Part shown: piece by piece, positions 27,399 through 36,054 of the stretch | Numbering within the stretch: position 1 is the stretch's first letter | Layout: each line of letters starts with the position of its first letter | Assembly: GCF_003263515.1 (NCBI RefSeq) | Contig: NZ_JYDE01000015.1 | Location: 186,001-250,000 of the forward strand | Length of the DNA stretch: 64,000 nt | DNA from: Rahnella inusitata | GTDB lineage: Bacteria > Pseudomonadota > Gammaproteobacteria > Enterobacterales > Enterobacteriaceae | Direction: 5' to 3' | The notes under the pieces: model-generated | Databases searched by the model: none | What the model was told of the DNA's origin: nothing | What the model saw: the letters and a program-made list of their open reading frames with translations, nothing else | Position numbers and translations under genes: made by a program

Positions 27399-28385
27399 TT
27401 AGTCGAAGATTCGAACCAGCCCGGCGACGTTATTCTCGTTATCGGTCACCAGCAGCACCGAGACGCGGTGCTTTTGCATCAGTGTTTCTGCGTCGGTGAT
27501 CATCATGTCCACCGGCAAAGTCAGCGGCGAGCGGGTCATCATGTCTGCAGCACAGGCATTGTCGAGCTGTGCACTTTTTTCCATATAGCGGCGTAAGTCG
27601 CCGTCGGTAATAATCCCGACCAGCTGCTGCTGTGCATTATTGACCGCCACCATTCCCTGACAGCCACAGGTAATGGCTGAAATCACCTGACGAAAACCGG
27701 TTTCCTCCCCAATCGTGGGAACATGAGTTTGCATGACGTCCGAAACACGGGTTAGCAAACGGCGTCCGAGAGAACCACCAGGATGATAACGGGCGAAATC
27801 AGTGGGCAGGAATTTACGCTGACGGATCAACGCGACGGCCAGCGCATCGCCAATTGCCATGGTCAGCGTGGTCGACGTCGTCGGTGCCAGATTATTCGGG
27901 CAGCTTTCACTTTCCATCATCAGCTCAAGCGTGGCGTCGGCGTGCTTCGCCAGCGTCGAGTCGCTGTGATTGGTAATCGCAATAATGCGGTTACCAAACT
28001 GGCGCAGTGACGGGATTAATTTAAGAATTTCATCGGTTTCCCCGCTGGCTGAAATGAGAATCAGCAAATCGTACGGGGTGATCATGCCCAAATCGCCGTG
28101 GAAGGCTTCAGCGGGATGAATAAAGAAACTTGGAGTACCGGTAGACGCCAGCGTCGCGGAAATTTTTCGTCCCACATGGCCGGATTTACCCATACCCGAA
28201 AGAATGACATGACCTTTGCATTCGATGATCAGCTTAAGCGCTTGCTGATATTGCTGGCTGTCGAGCTGCGTAGAAAGGCGATGCAGTGCTCCGGCCTGTT
28301 CAGAAAGCGTACTGCGTACTGATTCAATCAGACCGGGTTGTATAGAAGCGCCCGTTATGCCGCCAACTACCTGATTATCTGCCAC
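27399..28385 (-). CDS. kpsF: KpsF, D-arabinose-5-phosphate isomerase
   Basis: Converts ribulose-5-phosphate to arabinose-5-phosphate, the first step of Kdo synthesis for the capsule linker. 328 residues: an SIS domain (about 45-180) with SGMGKSGHVGRKISATLASTG and LISASGETDE, then a CBS pair (about 205-328) with GIITDGDLRRYM. First gene of the leftward operon kpsF-E-D-C-S, with a 107-base gap to kpsE. No kpsU (CMP-Kdo synthetase) follows kpsD, so the housekeeping KdsB presumably supplies CMP-Kdo. Confidence 0.96.
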   Translation of the reverse strand: MADNQVVGGITGASIQPGLIESVRSTLSEQAGALHRLSTQLDSQQYQQALKLIIECKGHVILSGMGKSGHVGRKISATLASTGTPSFFIHPAEAFHGDLGMITPYDLLILISASGETDEILKLIPSLRQFGNRIIAITNHSDSTLAKHADATLELMMESESCPNNLAPTTSTTLTMAIGDALAVALIRQRKFLPTDFARYHPGGSLGRRLLTRVSDVMQTHVPTIGEETGFRQVISAITCGCQGMVAVNNAQQQLVGIITDGDLRRYMEKSAQLDNACAADMMTRSPLTLPVDMMITDAETLMQKHRVSVLLVTDNENNVAGLVRIFD

Positions 28386-28895
28386 GTTAATGCCCTGATT
28401 GGGTAAAACACACTCAAAAGCTACTGCCCGAGTGGTTACTCATTATGGTTAGCCGATCAAGTAAAATGTGCCCTGAAGAAGTCCATTTCATGGTCTGGCC
28501 GGTCGCTACTGCGATGCAGTATGAGAAATTGAATGAGGGTCGAAGGATGCACATCCGCAAAGCTGTGTATTTTCTGCTGACTAAAAAATTTTCTGCTGAC
28601 TAAAAAAGTTACAGATTAGCGAAAAAACACACAAATTCACGCGTGTGATAAACAATAGAAACACATTCACTCAATCGATGCATTTTTTAACATAGAGCAC
28701 GATATAACACAAACTCTATCGGAGTATTCTTAGGAGAAAACCGACTATAATTAAGGATTATTGTGTGGCCAGAAGATTTCAATAGTTTGTTATATAACAA
28801 ATAGTTATTTGTATATGACAAAGTTTTTCACTGGTCGAATTGTAAACGAATTGGATTTTTCTCAATAAATCAGTCGTATAAAAAGTGAGGTCATT
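28386..28895. other. Divergent promoter region kpsF/ybiI
   Basis: 510 bases. It holds the region 1 capsule promoter(s) reading left and the ybiI promoter reading right. The AT-rich right half (28600-28890) contains ATATAACA-type repeats (28792-28803). A perfect tandem 19-base duplication lies at 28570-28607. No gene is seen. Confidence 0.6.
28570..28607. repeat. Perfect tandem 19-base repeat upstream of kpsF
   Basis: TTTTCTGCTGACTAAAAAA occurs twice without a gap (28570-28588 and 28589-28607). It lies 185 bases upstream of kpsF. The unit could be a slippage duplication or a paired binding site. Confidence 0.85.
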
Positions 28896-29162
28896 ATGGC
28901 AAGCGGATGGGCGCAAGATGGCGCAGTTCAAGATCAGATTGATTCCACGGTAAACGATGCAGTCGATCGCGCACGTCAGGCATTAGGCCATGGCGAAAGT
29001 GCGGAATTTTGTCACGAGTGTGGTGAACCTATTCCCGAAGCACGCAGAAAGGCGCTCAGGGGCGTGCAGTATTGTGTGACCTGTCAGGCTGCGCTGGACA
29101 AAAAACAGCAAGATCACGCGGGTTACAATCGTCGCGGCAGCAAAGACAGCCAGCTACGTTAA
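28896..29162 (+). CDS. ybiI: DksA/TraR-type zinc-finger protein YbiI
   Basis: Small protein of 88 residues with a C4 zinc finger, CHECGEPIPEARRKAL...YCVTCQAALD (cysteines near residues 43, 46, 64, 67). This is the DksA/TraR C-terminal zinc-finger motif; the N-terminal helical part (DQIDSTVNDAVDRARQAL) is short. The match to YbiI is by family pattern. In E. coli ybiI is near ybiO/rlmF, so its place here agrees with a shared ancestral neighbourhood. A role at RNA polymerase is possible but unproven. Confidence 0.88.
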   Translation: MASGWAQDGAVQDQIDSTVNDAVDRARQALGHGESAEFCHECGEPIPEARRKALRGVQYCVTCQAALDKKQQDHAGYNRRGSKDSQLR

Positions 29163-29412
29163 TCTCCCTCCCTGTGTTCTTTAACAAGGGTTGCACCATT
29201 ATGGTTCAACCAAAGTGATTTCCCCCGTGAATATCCGGTTCCCCGCCTTAACATCTGCTTCAAAATTGAGCACAGGTTTTGCTCCCGTTCTTAAAAAGTT
29301 AGAGCGAGTTATCATTTGCGCAGCGTAGTTGTTAATTAATGATTGTTTAAAACACAACATCTGGTTAATGATAAAGCGCTGCACCACAAGAGAACATTGC
29401 AAAGTGTAACAA

Positions 29413-29429
29413 TGCACCACATCAGTGCA
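29413..29429 (+). promoter_or_regulatory. NtrC (GlnG) binding site
   Basis: TGCACCACATCAGTGCA agrees with the NtrC palindrome TGCACC-N5-GGTGCA. A second half-matching TGCACCA starts at 29380. The site lies about 73 bases upstream of the sigma-54 -24 element, a usual enhancer position. Confidence 0.75.
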
Positions 29430-29501
29430 TTACCCTCTCAATTTACTGCTTTATCGGTTCAGCTTGCCGTTAACCCATTGAATTTTAATATTCATCAATT
29501 T

Positions 29502-29517
29502 TGGCATAAATTTTGCA
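29502..29517 (+). promoter_or_regulatory. Sigma-54 promoter of glnHPQ
   Basis: TGGCAT, five bases, TTGCA: the -24/-12 pattern TGGCAC-N5-TTGCA with one change. It lies 56 bases before the glnH ATG, as in E. coli glnHp2, and indicates nitrogen-limitation control. Confidence 0.85.
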
Positions 29518-29572
29518 TTAAAGCGTCGTAACATAAGATCGTTCCCATAATATGTACAAAGGAAATTCACTG

Positions 29573-30316
29573 ATGAAGTCACTCTTAAAAGTTTCCCTGG
29601 CCGCGTTAACTCTGGCCTTTGCCGTTAGCTCACACGCAGCAGACAAAAAACTGATCGTAGCTACCGACACTGCGTTTGTACCGTTTGAATTCAAACAAGG
29701 CGACAAGTATGTCGGCTTCGATATCGACCTGTGGGACGCGGTCGCTAAAGAGATGAAAGTCTCTTATGAACTGAAACCAATGGACTTTGGCGGCATCATC
29801 CCTGCCCTGCAAACTCACAACATCGATCTGGCGCTGGCAGGTATCACCATTACGCCTGAACGTAAAAAAGCGATCGACTTCTCTGACGGCTATTACAACA
29901 GCGGCCTGATGGTGATGGTTAAGAGCAACAACGACGCCATCAAAAGCGTGAATGATCTGAAAGGCAAAGTGGTTGCAGTGAAAAGCGGCACCAGCTCCGT
30001 TGACTACATGAAAGCCAACGTGCAGACCAAAGATCTGCGTCAGTTCCCGAACATCGACAGCGCCTACATGGAGCTGGGCACAGGCCGTGCGGATGCGGTG
30101 ATGCATGACACCCCGAACATCCTTTACTTCATCAAAACTGCCGGTAAAGGTCAGTTCAAAGCGGTTGGCGATTCACTGGCTGGCCAGCAATACGGTATCG
30201 CATTCCCGCAGGGCAGCGAACTGCGCGAGAAAGCCAACGCCGCGCTGAAAACCATCAAAGAGAATGGTACCTACGCTGCAATCTATAAAAAATGGTTCGA
30301 TACCGAACCTAAATAA
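29573..30316 (+). CDS. glnH: Glutamine-binding periplasmic protein GlnH
   Basis: Periplasmic binding protein of the glutamine ABC importer, 247 residues (E. coli 248). Signal peptide about 1-22 (ending SHA-AD). Family 3 solute-binding motifs are present, including [26 protein letters not shown], and the Arg/Asp ligand residues in [18 protein letters not shown] and [15 protein letters not shown]. The ATG at 29573 with upstream AAAGGAA is chosen over an in-frame ATG at 29552. A partial terminator separates it from glnP. Confidence 0.97.
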   Translation: MKSLLKVSLAALTLAFAVSSHAADKKLIVATDTAFVPFEFKQGDKYVGFDIDLWDAVAKEMKVSYELKPMDFGGIIPALQTHNIDLALAGITITPERKKAIDFSDGYYNSGLMVMVKSNNDAIKSVNDLKGKVVAVKSGTSSVDYMKANVQTKDLRQFPNIDSAYMELGTGRADAVMHDTPNILYFIKTAGKGQFKAVGDSLAGQQYGIAFPQGSELREKANAALKTIKENGTYAAIYKKWFDTEPK

Positions 30317-30366
30317 GCGTCGTTCATTTAAGTCGTTCCTTTTATAGATATATGACTTGAGATAAA

Positions 30367-30407
30367 GCGCCTGTACGACATCGTCAGTTCAGGCGCAGTT
30401 TTGTTTT
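30367..30407 (+). terminator. Intra-operon attenuating terminator glnH/glnP
   Basis: GCGCCTG (30367-30373) pairs with CAGGCGC (30390-30396), followed by AGTTTTGTTTT. It probably lowers glnPQ transcription relative to glnH, giving excess binding protein. Confidence 0.7.
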
Positions 30408-30422
30408 ACCAGGAGAATATCC

Positions 30423-31082
30423 ATGCAGTTTGACTGGAGCGTAATTTGGCCCGCTCTGCCTATCCTGCTCGAAGGCGCCAAGATGACATTGTGGATCTCG
30501 GTCCTCGGTCTGGTTGGCGGTCTGATTATCGGTGTGATTGCGGGTTTTGCCCGCGCGTTTGGTGGCTGGTTTAGCAGCCATATCGCACTGGTCTTTATCG
30601 AGCTCATTCGCGGTACGCCAATTGTCGTACAAGTAATGTTCATCTATTTCGCCCTGCCGATGATGGTTCCCGATCTGCGTATCGATCCCTTCAGCGCGGC
30701 AGTGGTTACCATCATGATCAACTCCGGTGCGTACATCGCTGAAATTACGCGTGGCGCGGTGTTGTCAATTCACAATGGCTTCCGTGAGGCCGGGCTGGCG
30801 CTGGGTCTGTCCCGCCGCGCGACCCTGCGTTACATCATCATGCCGCTGGCGCTGCGCCGCATGCTGCCACCGCTGGGTAACCAGTGGATTGTGAGTATCA
30901 AAGATACCTCGCTGTTTATCGTCATCGGTGTCGCCGAGCTGACCCGTCAGGGCCAGGAAATCATCGCCGGTAACTTCCGCGCCATGGAAATCTGGAGTGC
31001 GGTTGCCGTTATCTATCTGATCATCACGCTGGCTCTGAGCTTTGTTCTGCGCCGCTTAGAACGCAAACTGAAAATTATATGA
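30423..31082 (+). CDS. glnP: Glutamine ABC transporter permease GlnP
   Basis: Inner-membrane permease of the HisM/GlnP type, 219 residues with about five helices. The cytoplasmic EAA loop is seen in [37 protein letters not shown] (about residues 119-156); the [19 protein letters not shown] segment is typical of polar amino acid permeases. AGGAG precedes the ATG, and the stop overlaps glnQ (ATGA). Confidence 0.97.
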   Translation: MQFDWSVIWPALPILLEGAKMTLWISVLGLVGGLIIGVIAGFARAFGGWFSSHIALVFIELIRGTPIVVQVMFIYFALPMMVPDLRIDPFSAAVVTIMINSGAYIAEITRGAVLSIHNGFREAGLALGLSRRATLRYIIMPLALRRMLPPLGNQWIVSIKDTSLFIVIGVAELTRQGQEIIAGNFRAMEIWSAVAVIYLIITLALSFVLRRLERKLKII

Positions 31083-31801
31083 TTGAATTCAAGAACGTCT
31101 CAAAACACTTTGGCAAAACCCAGGTGCTCCACGACATCGATCTGAACATTTCTCAGGGTGAAGTCGTGGTTATTATCGGTCCATCAGGTTCCGGTAAATC
31201 CACACTGCTGCGTTGCATTAATAAGCTGGAAGAAATCACCTCAGGCGATCTGATCGTTGATGGTCTGAAAGTGAATGATCCGAAAGTAGACGAACGTCTG
31301 ATCCGCCAGGAAGCCGGTATGGTTTTCCAACAGTTCTACCTTTTCCCGCACATGACGGCACTGGAAAACGTGGCCTTCGGCCCGATCCGCGTCCGTGGTG
31401 CATCAAAAGAAGAAGCCAATAAACTGGCAAAAGAACTGCTGGCGAAAGTCGGTCTGTCTGAACGCGCGCATCACTATCCTTCAGAGCTTTCCGGTGGTCA
31501 GCAACAGCGTGTAGCGATTGCCCGCGCGCTGGCGGTGAAACCTAAACTGATGCTGTTTGATGAGCCCACGTCGGCGCTCGATCCGGAACTGCGTCACGAG
31601 GTGCTGACCGTAATGAAGCAACTGGCTGACGAAGGCATGACGATGGTTATCGTGACCCACGAAGTCGGTTTCGCCGAGAAAGTCGCCTCGCGGTTGATCT
31701 TCATCGACAAAGGTCGCATTGCGGAAGACGGCAAACCGGCGGATCTGGTGAATAACCCACCGAGTGAGCGTTTACGCGAGTTCTTGCAGCACGTTTCTTA
31801 A
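31079..31801 (+). CDS. glnQ: Glutamine ABC transporter ATPase GlnQ
   Basis: ATPase of the glutamine importer, 240 residues, same length as E. coli. Walker [11 protein letters not shown]-loop in [18 protein letters not shown], signature [16 protein letters not shown], Walker [15 protein letters not shown] and H-loop VTHE are all present. Last gene of glnHPQ; a GC-rich repeat 22 bases after the stop may act as its transcription end. Confidence 0.97.
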   Translation: MIEFKNVSKHFGKTQVLHDIDLNISQGEVVVIIGPSGSGKSTLLRCINKLEEITSGDLIVDGLKVNDPKVDERLIRQEAGMVFQQFYLFPHMTALENVAFGPIRVRGASKEEANKLAKELLAKVGLSERAHHYPSELSGGQQQRVAIARALAVKPKLMLFDEPTSALDPELRHEVLTVMKQLADEGMTMVIVTHEVGFAEKVASRLIFIDKGRIAEDGKPADLVNNPPSERLREFLQHVS

Positions 31802-31822
31802 GGCAGAAGCCGCTGGATCTTA

Positions 31823-31859
31823 GCTCCTCCCCCTGCGAAGGGGGAGGCTGGGTGGGGGT
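31823..31859 (+). repeat. REP-like GC-rich palindromic repeat, copy B
   Basis: Core CTCCCCCTGCGAAGGGGGAG followed by GCTGGGTGGGGGT. Same orientation as copy A. Confidence 0.8.
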
Positions 31860-31916
31860 ATAGCAAGCAATACCTTTGTTCAAAGCACACATCAACTTCT
31901 TGATTTGACTTTAAAA

Positions 31917-31953
31917 CCCCACCCCAACCCTCCCCTTCGCAGGGGAGGGAGCT
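31917..31953 (-). repeat. REP-like GC-rich palindromic repeat, copy C (inverted)
   Basis: Reads on the minus strand as a CTCCCCTGCGAAGGGGAG core followed by GGTTGGGGTGGGG, nearly identical to copy A. With copy B it forms an inverted pair like a bacterial interspersed mosaic element. Confidence 0.8.
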
Positions 31954-32112
31954 GTTGCAGAGACCTTTATATTTGTACTGTTAATCCCCACTCCCCCGCC
32001 TATGGCACGTCCCCCCACAACGTTTTGCCACAAATTATCTACAATACGGTCACTCTTGCTTTACCCTTAGGGCTGCATGATTTCGATTAACCGTCATTTT
32101 GAGAGAGGAACA

Positions 32113-34347
32113 ATGCCGCATAACGACAGGACTCCGTTGGCTCACCGCATCCATACACATCTATTTTCGGCTCTGCTGTTTATCACCCTCGCCATGTTCA
32201 GTGCCTTCAGCCACGCGGCTGAGGAGAAACCCGTTGCGGGCGATCAGCAAAAAGCCTCTTACGCCGCGCTGGCCGATATTCTTCAGGATGACAAAGCCCG
32301 CGCTGAACTGATTATGCACCTGCGTGAAGCCGCACGCGCTGAACCGGCAGCAGCAAACGCAGAAACCAAAATGAATGAACCGCAGGCCGAACAGCTATCG
32401 CTGATTGACCAGCTGGTGGATACCACTCAGCAGACGGCCTCCGGGATCATGAAGCGCGTGCAGGAATTGAAGAACACCATCAATTCCGGGCCTCAGCATC
32501 ATTTTAATGCTGCGCGATTCTTCCCCGCGCTGGGCTATTTTCTGCTGACCGTCGCCGTGACCTTTGCATTTTTCCATCTGATCCGCCGGTTAATCGGCCC
32601 GCTGTACCTGCGCCTTGGCCGCTGGGGAAATCATGCCCGGATGAAAGAGACGCACTGGTACAAACTGCCCGCCAGCATCATCGGTGCGTTCGCAGTCGAT
32701 CTTGGTATTTTGCTGCTGACCGTCGCCGCCGGTAATTTATTTGCCCAATACGTCAACGGCGGCAGCCCGCTGATTGCGCGGTTGCAGGCCTTATTCCTCA
32801 GTGCCTTCGCGGTGATCGAATTCTTCAAAGCCGTCCTGCGACTGATCTTTTCACCGAGCTTCGGTTATCTACGCCCTTTCCCGCTGGCTGACGTCACCGC
32901 CCGCTACTGGAATACCCGTCTGGCGTGGGTGAGCGGCCTGATCGGCTATGCGCTGATGGTCGGCGTGCCGGTGGTCGCCACACAAATCAACTACACCACC
33001 GCCGCCGTGGTGAATTTTGTGGTCATGCTGGCACTGACGATTTACGCCAGCTGGCTGATCCTGCATAACCGCCGCACCATCCATCATGAATTTAACCAGC
33101 TGGCCGAACGCTCGATGGCGTTTTTCAGCGTGATCCTGCGCGCCCTCGGCCACGTCTGGCACCTGCTGGCAGTCAGTTATTTCGTGGTGCTGTTCTTCCT
33201 TTCGCAGTTTGATTTCGCTGGTAGCCTGCGCTTTATGATGGCTGCGACCATTAAAAGTCTGGTGATTATCGGCCTCGGCGCGCTGATCTCCGGCCTGCTT
33301 TCGCGCTGGATCAGCCGCCGTATCACACTGCCTGACGACGTCAACCGCCGTTATCCGTTGCTGCAAAAACGCATTAATTCCTACATTCCGGCGGGTCTGA
33401 AAATCATCCGCGTGCTGGTAGTGCTGAGCGTGACGCTTTCTCTGCTAGATGCATGGCAGATCTTTAACCTCAACAAGTGGTTCATGACCGAAACCGGTGA
33501 GAAGGTGATTAGCAGTCTGGGGCATATGCTGTTTATTCTGTGCTTCGCGATTGTTGCCTGGACTCTGCTGGCCAGCGTCATCGAACACCGTCTGGCGCAG
33601 GAACTCAGTAACGGCGCGCGCCCGAGCGCCCGCGAGCGCACGTTGCTGACGCTGTTTCGCAACGTGCTGGCGATCGTGATTTGTACCATCACCATTATGA
33701 TCATGCTGTCGCAGGTCGGGCTCAATATCGCCCCGCTGCTGGCCGGTGCCGGTGCGCTCGGTCTGGCAGTCAGCTTCGGCGCGCAAACGCTGGTAAAAGA
33801 CGTGATCACCGGGATTTTCATCCAGTTCGAAAACGGCATGAATACCGGCGAATACGTCACGGTGATGGGCATCAGCGGCACCGTCGAGCGTATGACCATC
33901 CGCTCAATTGGCCTGCGCGACATTTACGGCGTCTATCACATTGTTCCTTACTCTTCGATCACCACGCTCTCCAACTACGAACGTGAGTTTGGCGTTTACC
34001 GCGCCAGTTATAACGTCAGCCGCGACGAAGACGTCGATGCCGCCAACGCCGTTCTGCGCGAGGCCGTCGAAGCGCTGAAGCAGGACGAAAACATCAAACC
34101 GCTGCTGCTCGGCGAACCGACCTATCAGGGCGTCGTGGGATTAGGCGATCAGTTCTTCACCCTGCGCGTGCTGGTGCGGACCAAAGCGCTGGAGCAATGG
34201 ACGGTGCAGTATGCGCTTGACCGGTTGGTGAAGAATCACTTCGCGAAGGCGGGAATTGAGATGCCGAGGCAGGCAGTTCAGATTTATAAAGATGAAGCAG
34301 GTGCTGGTGCCAGCGAAGCCTTTCCGCTTGTTGGGCCTGAACGGTAA
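32113..34347 (+). CDS. ybiO: Moderate-conductance mechanosensitive channel YbiO
   Basis: MscS-family channel of 744 residues (E. coli YbiO 741). A signal peptide (ending SHA-AEE) is followed by a periplasmic helical region, several membrane helices (about residues 130-480) and the MscS core (about 520-700). The pore helix is the Gly/Ala-rich VGLNIAPLLAGAGALGLAVSFGAQTLVKD, followed by the beta domain GITGIFIQFEN...GTVERMTIRSIGLRD. The ATG at 32113 with GAGAGAGGAA upstream is chosen over an in-frame ATG at 32077. Opens on hypo-osmotic membrane tension. The same neighbour relation to glnQ exists in E. coli. Confidence 0.94.
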   Translation: MPHNDRTPLAHRIHTHLFSALLFITLAMFSAFSHAAEEKPVAGDQQKASYAALADILQDDKARAELIMHLREAARAEPAAANAETKMNEPQAEQLSLIDQLVDTTQQTASGIMKRVQELKNTINSGPQHHFNAARFFPALGYFLLTVAVTFAFFHLIRRLIGPLYLRLGRWGNHARMKETHWYKLPASIIGAFAVDLGILLLTVAAGNLFAQYVNGGSPLIARLQALFLSAFAVIEFFKAVLRLIFSPSFGYLRPFPLADVTARYWNTRLAWVSGLIGYALMVGVPVVATQINYTTAAVVNFVVMLALTIYASWLILHNRRTIHHEFNQLAERSMAFFSVILRALGHVWHLLAVSYFVVLFFLSQFDFAGSLRFMMAATIKSLVIIGLGALISGLLSRWISRRITLPDDVNRRYPLLQKRINSYIPAGLKIIRVLVVLSVTLSLLDAWQIFNLNKWFMTETGEKVISSLGHMLFILCFAIVAWTLLASVIEHRLAQELSNGARPSARERTLLTLFRNVLAIVICTITIMIMLSQVGLNIAPLLAGAGALGLAVSFGAQTLVKDVITGIFIQFENGMNTGEYVTVMGISGTVERMTIRSIGLRDIYGVYHIVPYSSITTLSNYEREFGVYRASYNVSRDEDVDAANAVLREAVEALKQDENIKPLLLGEPTYQGVVGLGDQFFTLRVLVRTKALEQWTVQYALDRLVKNHFAKAGIEMPRQAVQIYKDEAGAGASEAFPLVGPER

Positions 34348-34362
34348 GGCATGAGGATATGT

Positions 34363-34402
34363 CGTTCTGCTCCTCCCCGTGCGAAGGGGGAGGAGCAGAA
34401 CG
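34363..34402. repeat. REP-like palindrome, copy D, between convergent ybiO and the chemoreceptor gene
   Basis: A perfect 16-base stem (34363-34378 with 34387-34402) around GTGCGAAG. It shares the TCCTCCCC-TGCGAAG-GGGGAGGA core with copies A-C but lacks their GGTGGGG tail. It can act as a bidirectional transcription end, lying 15 bases after the ybiO stop and 3 bases from the convergent gene end. Confidence 0.75.
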
Positions 34403-34405
34403 TAA

Positions 34406-35716
34406 TTAGTGCCTTGTCTGCCCCTGCTCCCTCGCGATCACCGAAAACTCCGCCATCATCCGCACCAGATCCTGCATCCCCAGATTCACCTGATTAATGA
34501 CATCACCTGCATTGCGGCTAAGCGTAACACCGCCGCCAGCGCGGTTAACGCAGTTGCCCATGCCGTCAATCGCGGCCATTACGCCCTCGCGGATGTTCTG
34601 CGTAAGCTGGTCAATTTCAACGGCGGCTTTTCGGGACTGATCGGCCAGTGACCGGACTTCCCCGGCGACGACGGCGAAACCTCTGCCCTGCTCCCCGGCG
34701 TGGGCAGCTTCAATGGTGGCGTTGATAGCCAGCAGATTGGTTTGTGAGGAAATGCGCCGGATGGTATCCACCATCTCGCCGATGCGTTCGGATGTCTGGC
34801 CGAGCTGGCCGATGATGTCGGACGTGCGGCGTGCTAACGCCTCAACTTCCTGCATATCTTCCACCGCTTTTTGCACGATGGTGACACCTTCGGCAGCGGT
34901 TTTATCTGTGGTGAGAGAAAGCTCGTGAACGTGAGTCATCATGCTTTCCTGCTGACGCTGCTGAGTCATCTGGCTGGTGATGTCCTGCGCGATTTTGACC
35001 ACTTTCAGTACTTTGCCATCGTCGTCTATCACCGGGTTATAACTTGCTTCCAGCCAGATGCTTTGCCCGCGGCCATTGATGCGTTCGAAACGTCCCAGAA
35101 TAAACTCACCGTTCTTCAGACGTTGCCAGTGATTACGATAATCATGGGAATCACGATATGTCGGCATGCAAAACATCGAATGGGAATGACCTTTAATCTG
35201 TTGCAGAGAATAACCCATGACTTTGAGGAAGTTATTATTGGCGGAAATGATGTGACCATCTGGAGTAAAGGTAATGAGCGCCATGGAACGTTCAAGTGCC
35301 TGATAAATTCCATTGTGCTCGTGTGATTCATTAACCCTTTCAGAAACATCGCTGGCAATTTTAATTATTTCAGTGACTTTGCCTTGCTTATTTTTCACCG
35401 GAATATAGGTCGCTTCCAGCCAGAGGATGTTGCCGTTTTTATGCACCCGTTTAATATTCCCGCTGACCGACTTTCCCTGCCGAAGCCCTTCCCAGTGCAG
35501 CCGGTATGCATCACTGGCGACAAACTCCGGGGTGCAAAATATCCGGTGTGGCTGCCCGATGACTTCCTCCCGGCTGTAACCCATGCCGTTAAGGAACAAA
35601 TCGTTGACTTCAAGGACTACGCCGTCTGTCGTGAAAGCGATCATAGGTACTGCCTGCTCAATTGCAGAGAATTTTTCACGCCATGCCGTACTAAATTGAT
35701 GAGAGAATAATTGCAT
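34406..35716 (-). CDS. Soluble tandem-PAS chemotaxis transducer (BdlA-like)
   Basis: Protein of 436 residues without membrane segments. PAS-PAC 1 covers about 20-130 ([18 protein letters not shown]...[17 protein letters not shown]) and PAS-PAC 2 about 140-255 ([17 protein letters not shown]...[16 protein letters not shown]). A methyl-accepting signalling domain covers about 270-430 with the hairpin tip [33 protein letters not shown]. The layout and length match Pseudomonas BdlA and the tandem PAS may bind heme or flavin. No CheR-docking pentapeptide is at the C-terminus. It would couple internal redox or energy state to chemotaxis or biofilm dispersal; the ligand is unknown. No FliA promoter was seen upstream. 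Confidence 0.88.
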   Translation of the reverse strand: MQLFSHQFSTAWREKFSAIEQAVPMIAFTTDGVVLEVNDLFLNGMGYSREEVIGQPHRIFCTPEFVASDAYRLHWEGLRQGKSVSGNIKRVHKNGNILWLEATYIPVKNKQGKVTEIIKIASDVSERVNESHEHNGIYQALERSMALITFTPDGHIISANNNFLKVMGYSLQQIKGHSHSMFCMPTYRDSHDYRNHWQRLKNGEFILGRFERINGRGQSIWLEASYNPVIDDDGKVLKVVKIAQDITSQMTQQRQQESMMTHVHELSLTTDKTAAEGVTIVQKAVEDMQEVEALARRTSDIIGQLGQTSERIGEMVDTIRRISSQTNLLAINATIEAAHAGEQGRGFAVVAGEVRSLADQSRKAAVEIDQLTQNIREGVMAAIDGMGNCVNRAGGGVTLSRNAGDVINQVNLGMQDLVRMMAEFSVIAREQGQTRH

Positions 35717-36054
35717 AGGACAGACACCCTGTGGCTGATAACGTGAATTAATGCGTAAACGCCATTAATTGAAATATAAACACGCGCTAAGTCCGCAGAT
35801 TATTAGTGATATTGCTAATAAGCAGCGAAACATTAGTCTGACCCCTGGGTGGGTTTCAGGCAGGTACCAACACAATCAACAATGCTGTGATAATAAAATA
35901 ACGCAAAGAATCATTACTTTGATAACTAATAAGCTTTTTTATAGTGAATTAAGCATAATTTAATCCACTCAAAAAGAAAGGGGGCGACCGGACTATTTTT
36001 CCAGCGCGCTCATGAACAGATGAACACGCTGGAATGTTTCATTTCACGTCGTGA
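35717..36054. other. Intergenic region chemoreceptor/rlmF
   Basis: 338 bases, AT-rich. It should hold the chemoreceptor promoter (reading left) and the end of rlmF. No repeat, RNA gene or named site was found. Confidence 0.5.

Larger units (their letters stand above)
29163..29572 (+). other. glnH control region
   Basis: 410 bases between ybiI and glnH. It contains two NtrC-like sites around 29380-29429 and a sigma-54 promoter at 29502-29517. The stretch 29163-29370 shows no gene. Confidence 0.7.
31802..32112. other. Intergenic region glnQ/ybiO with an inverted pair of GC-rich repeats
   Basis: 311 bases. Copies B (31823-31859) and C (31917-31953) of the GC-rich palindrome face each other with 57 bases between them. 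The remainder (31955-32100) must hold the ybiO promoter, not identified. Confidence 0.7.

Noticed and set aside
10398-28895. Integrase, tRNA or flanking direct repeats marking the capsule insertion
   Set aside because: No integrase, tRNA gene or matching direct repeats were seen at the edges; the mechanism of insertion is left open.
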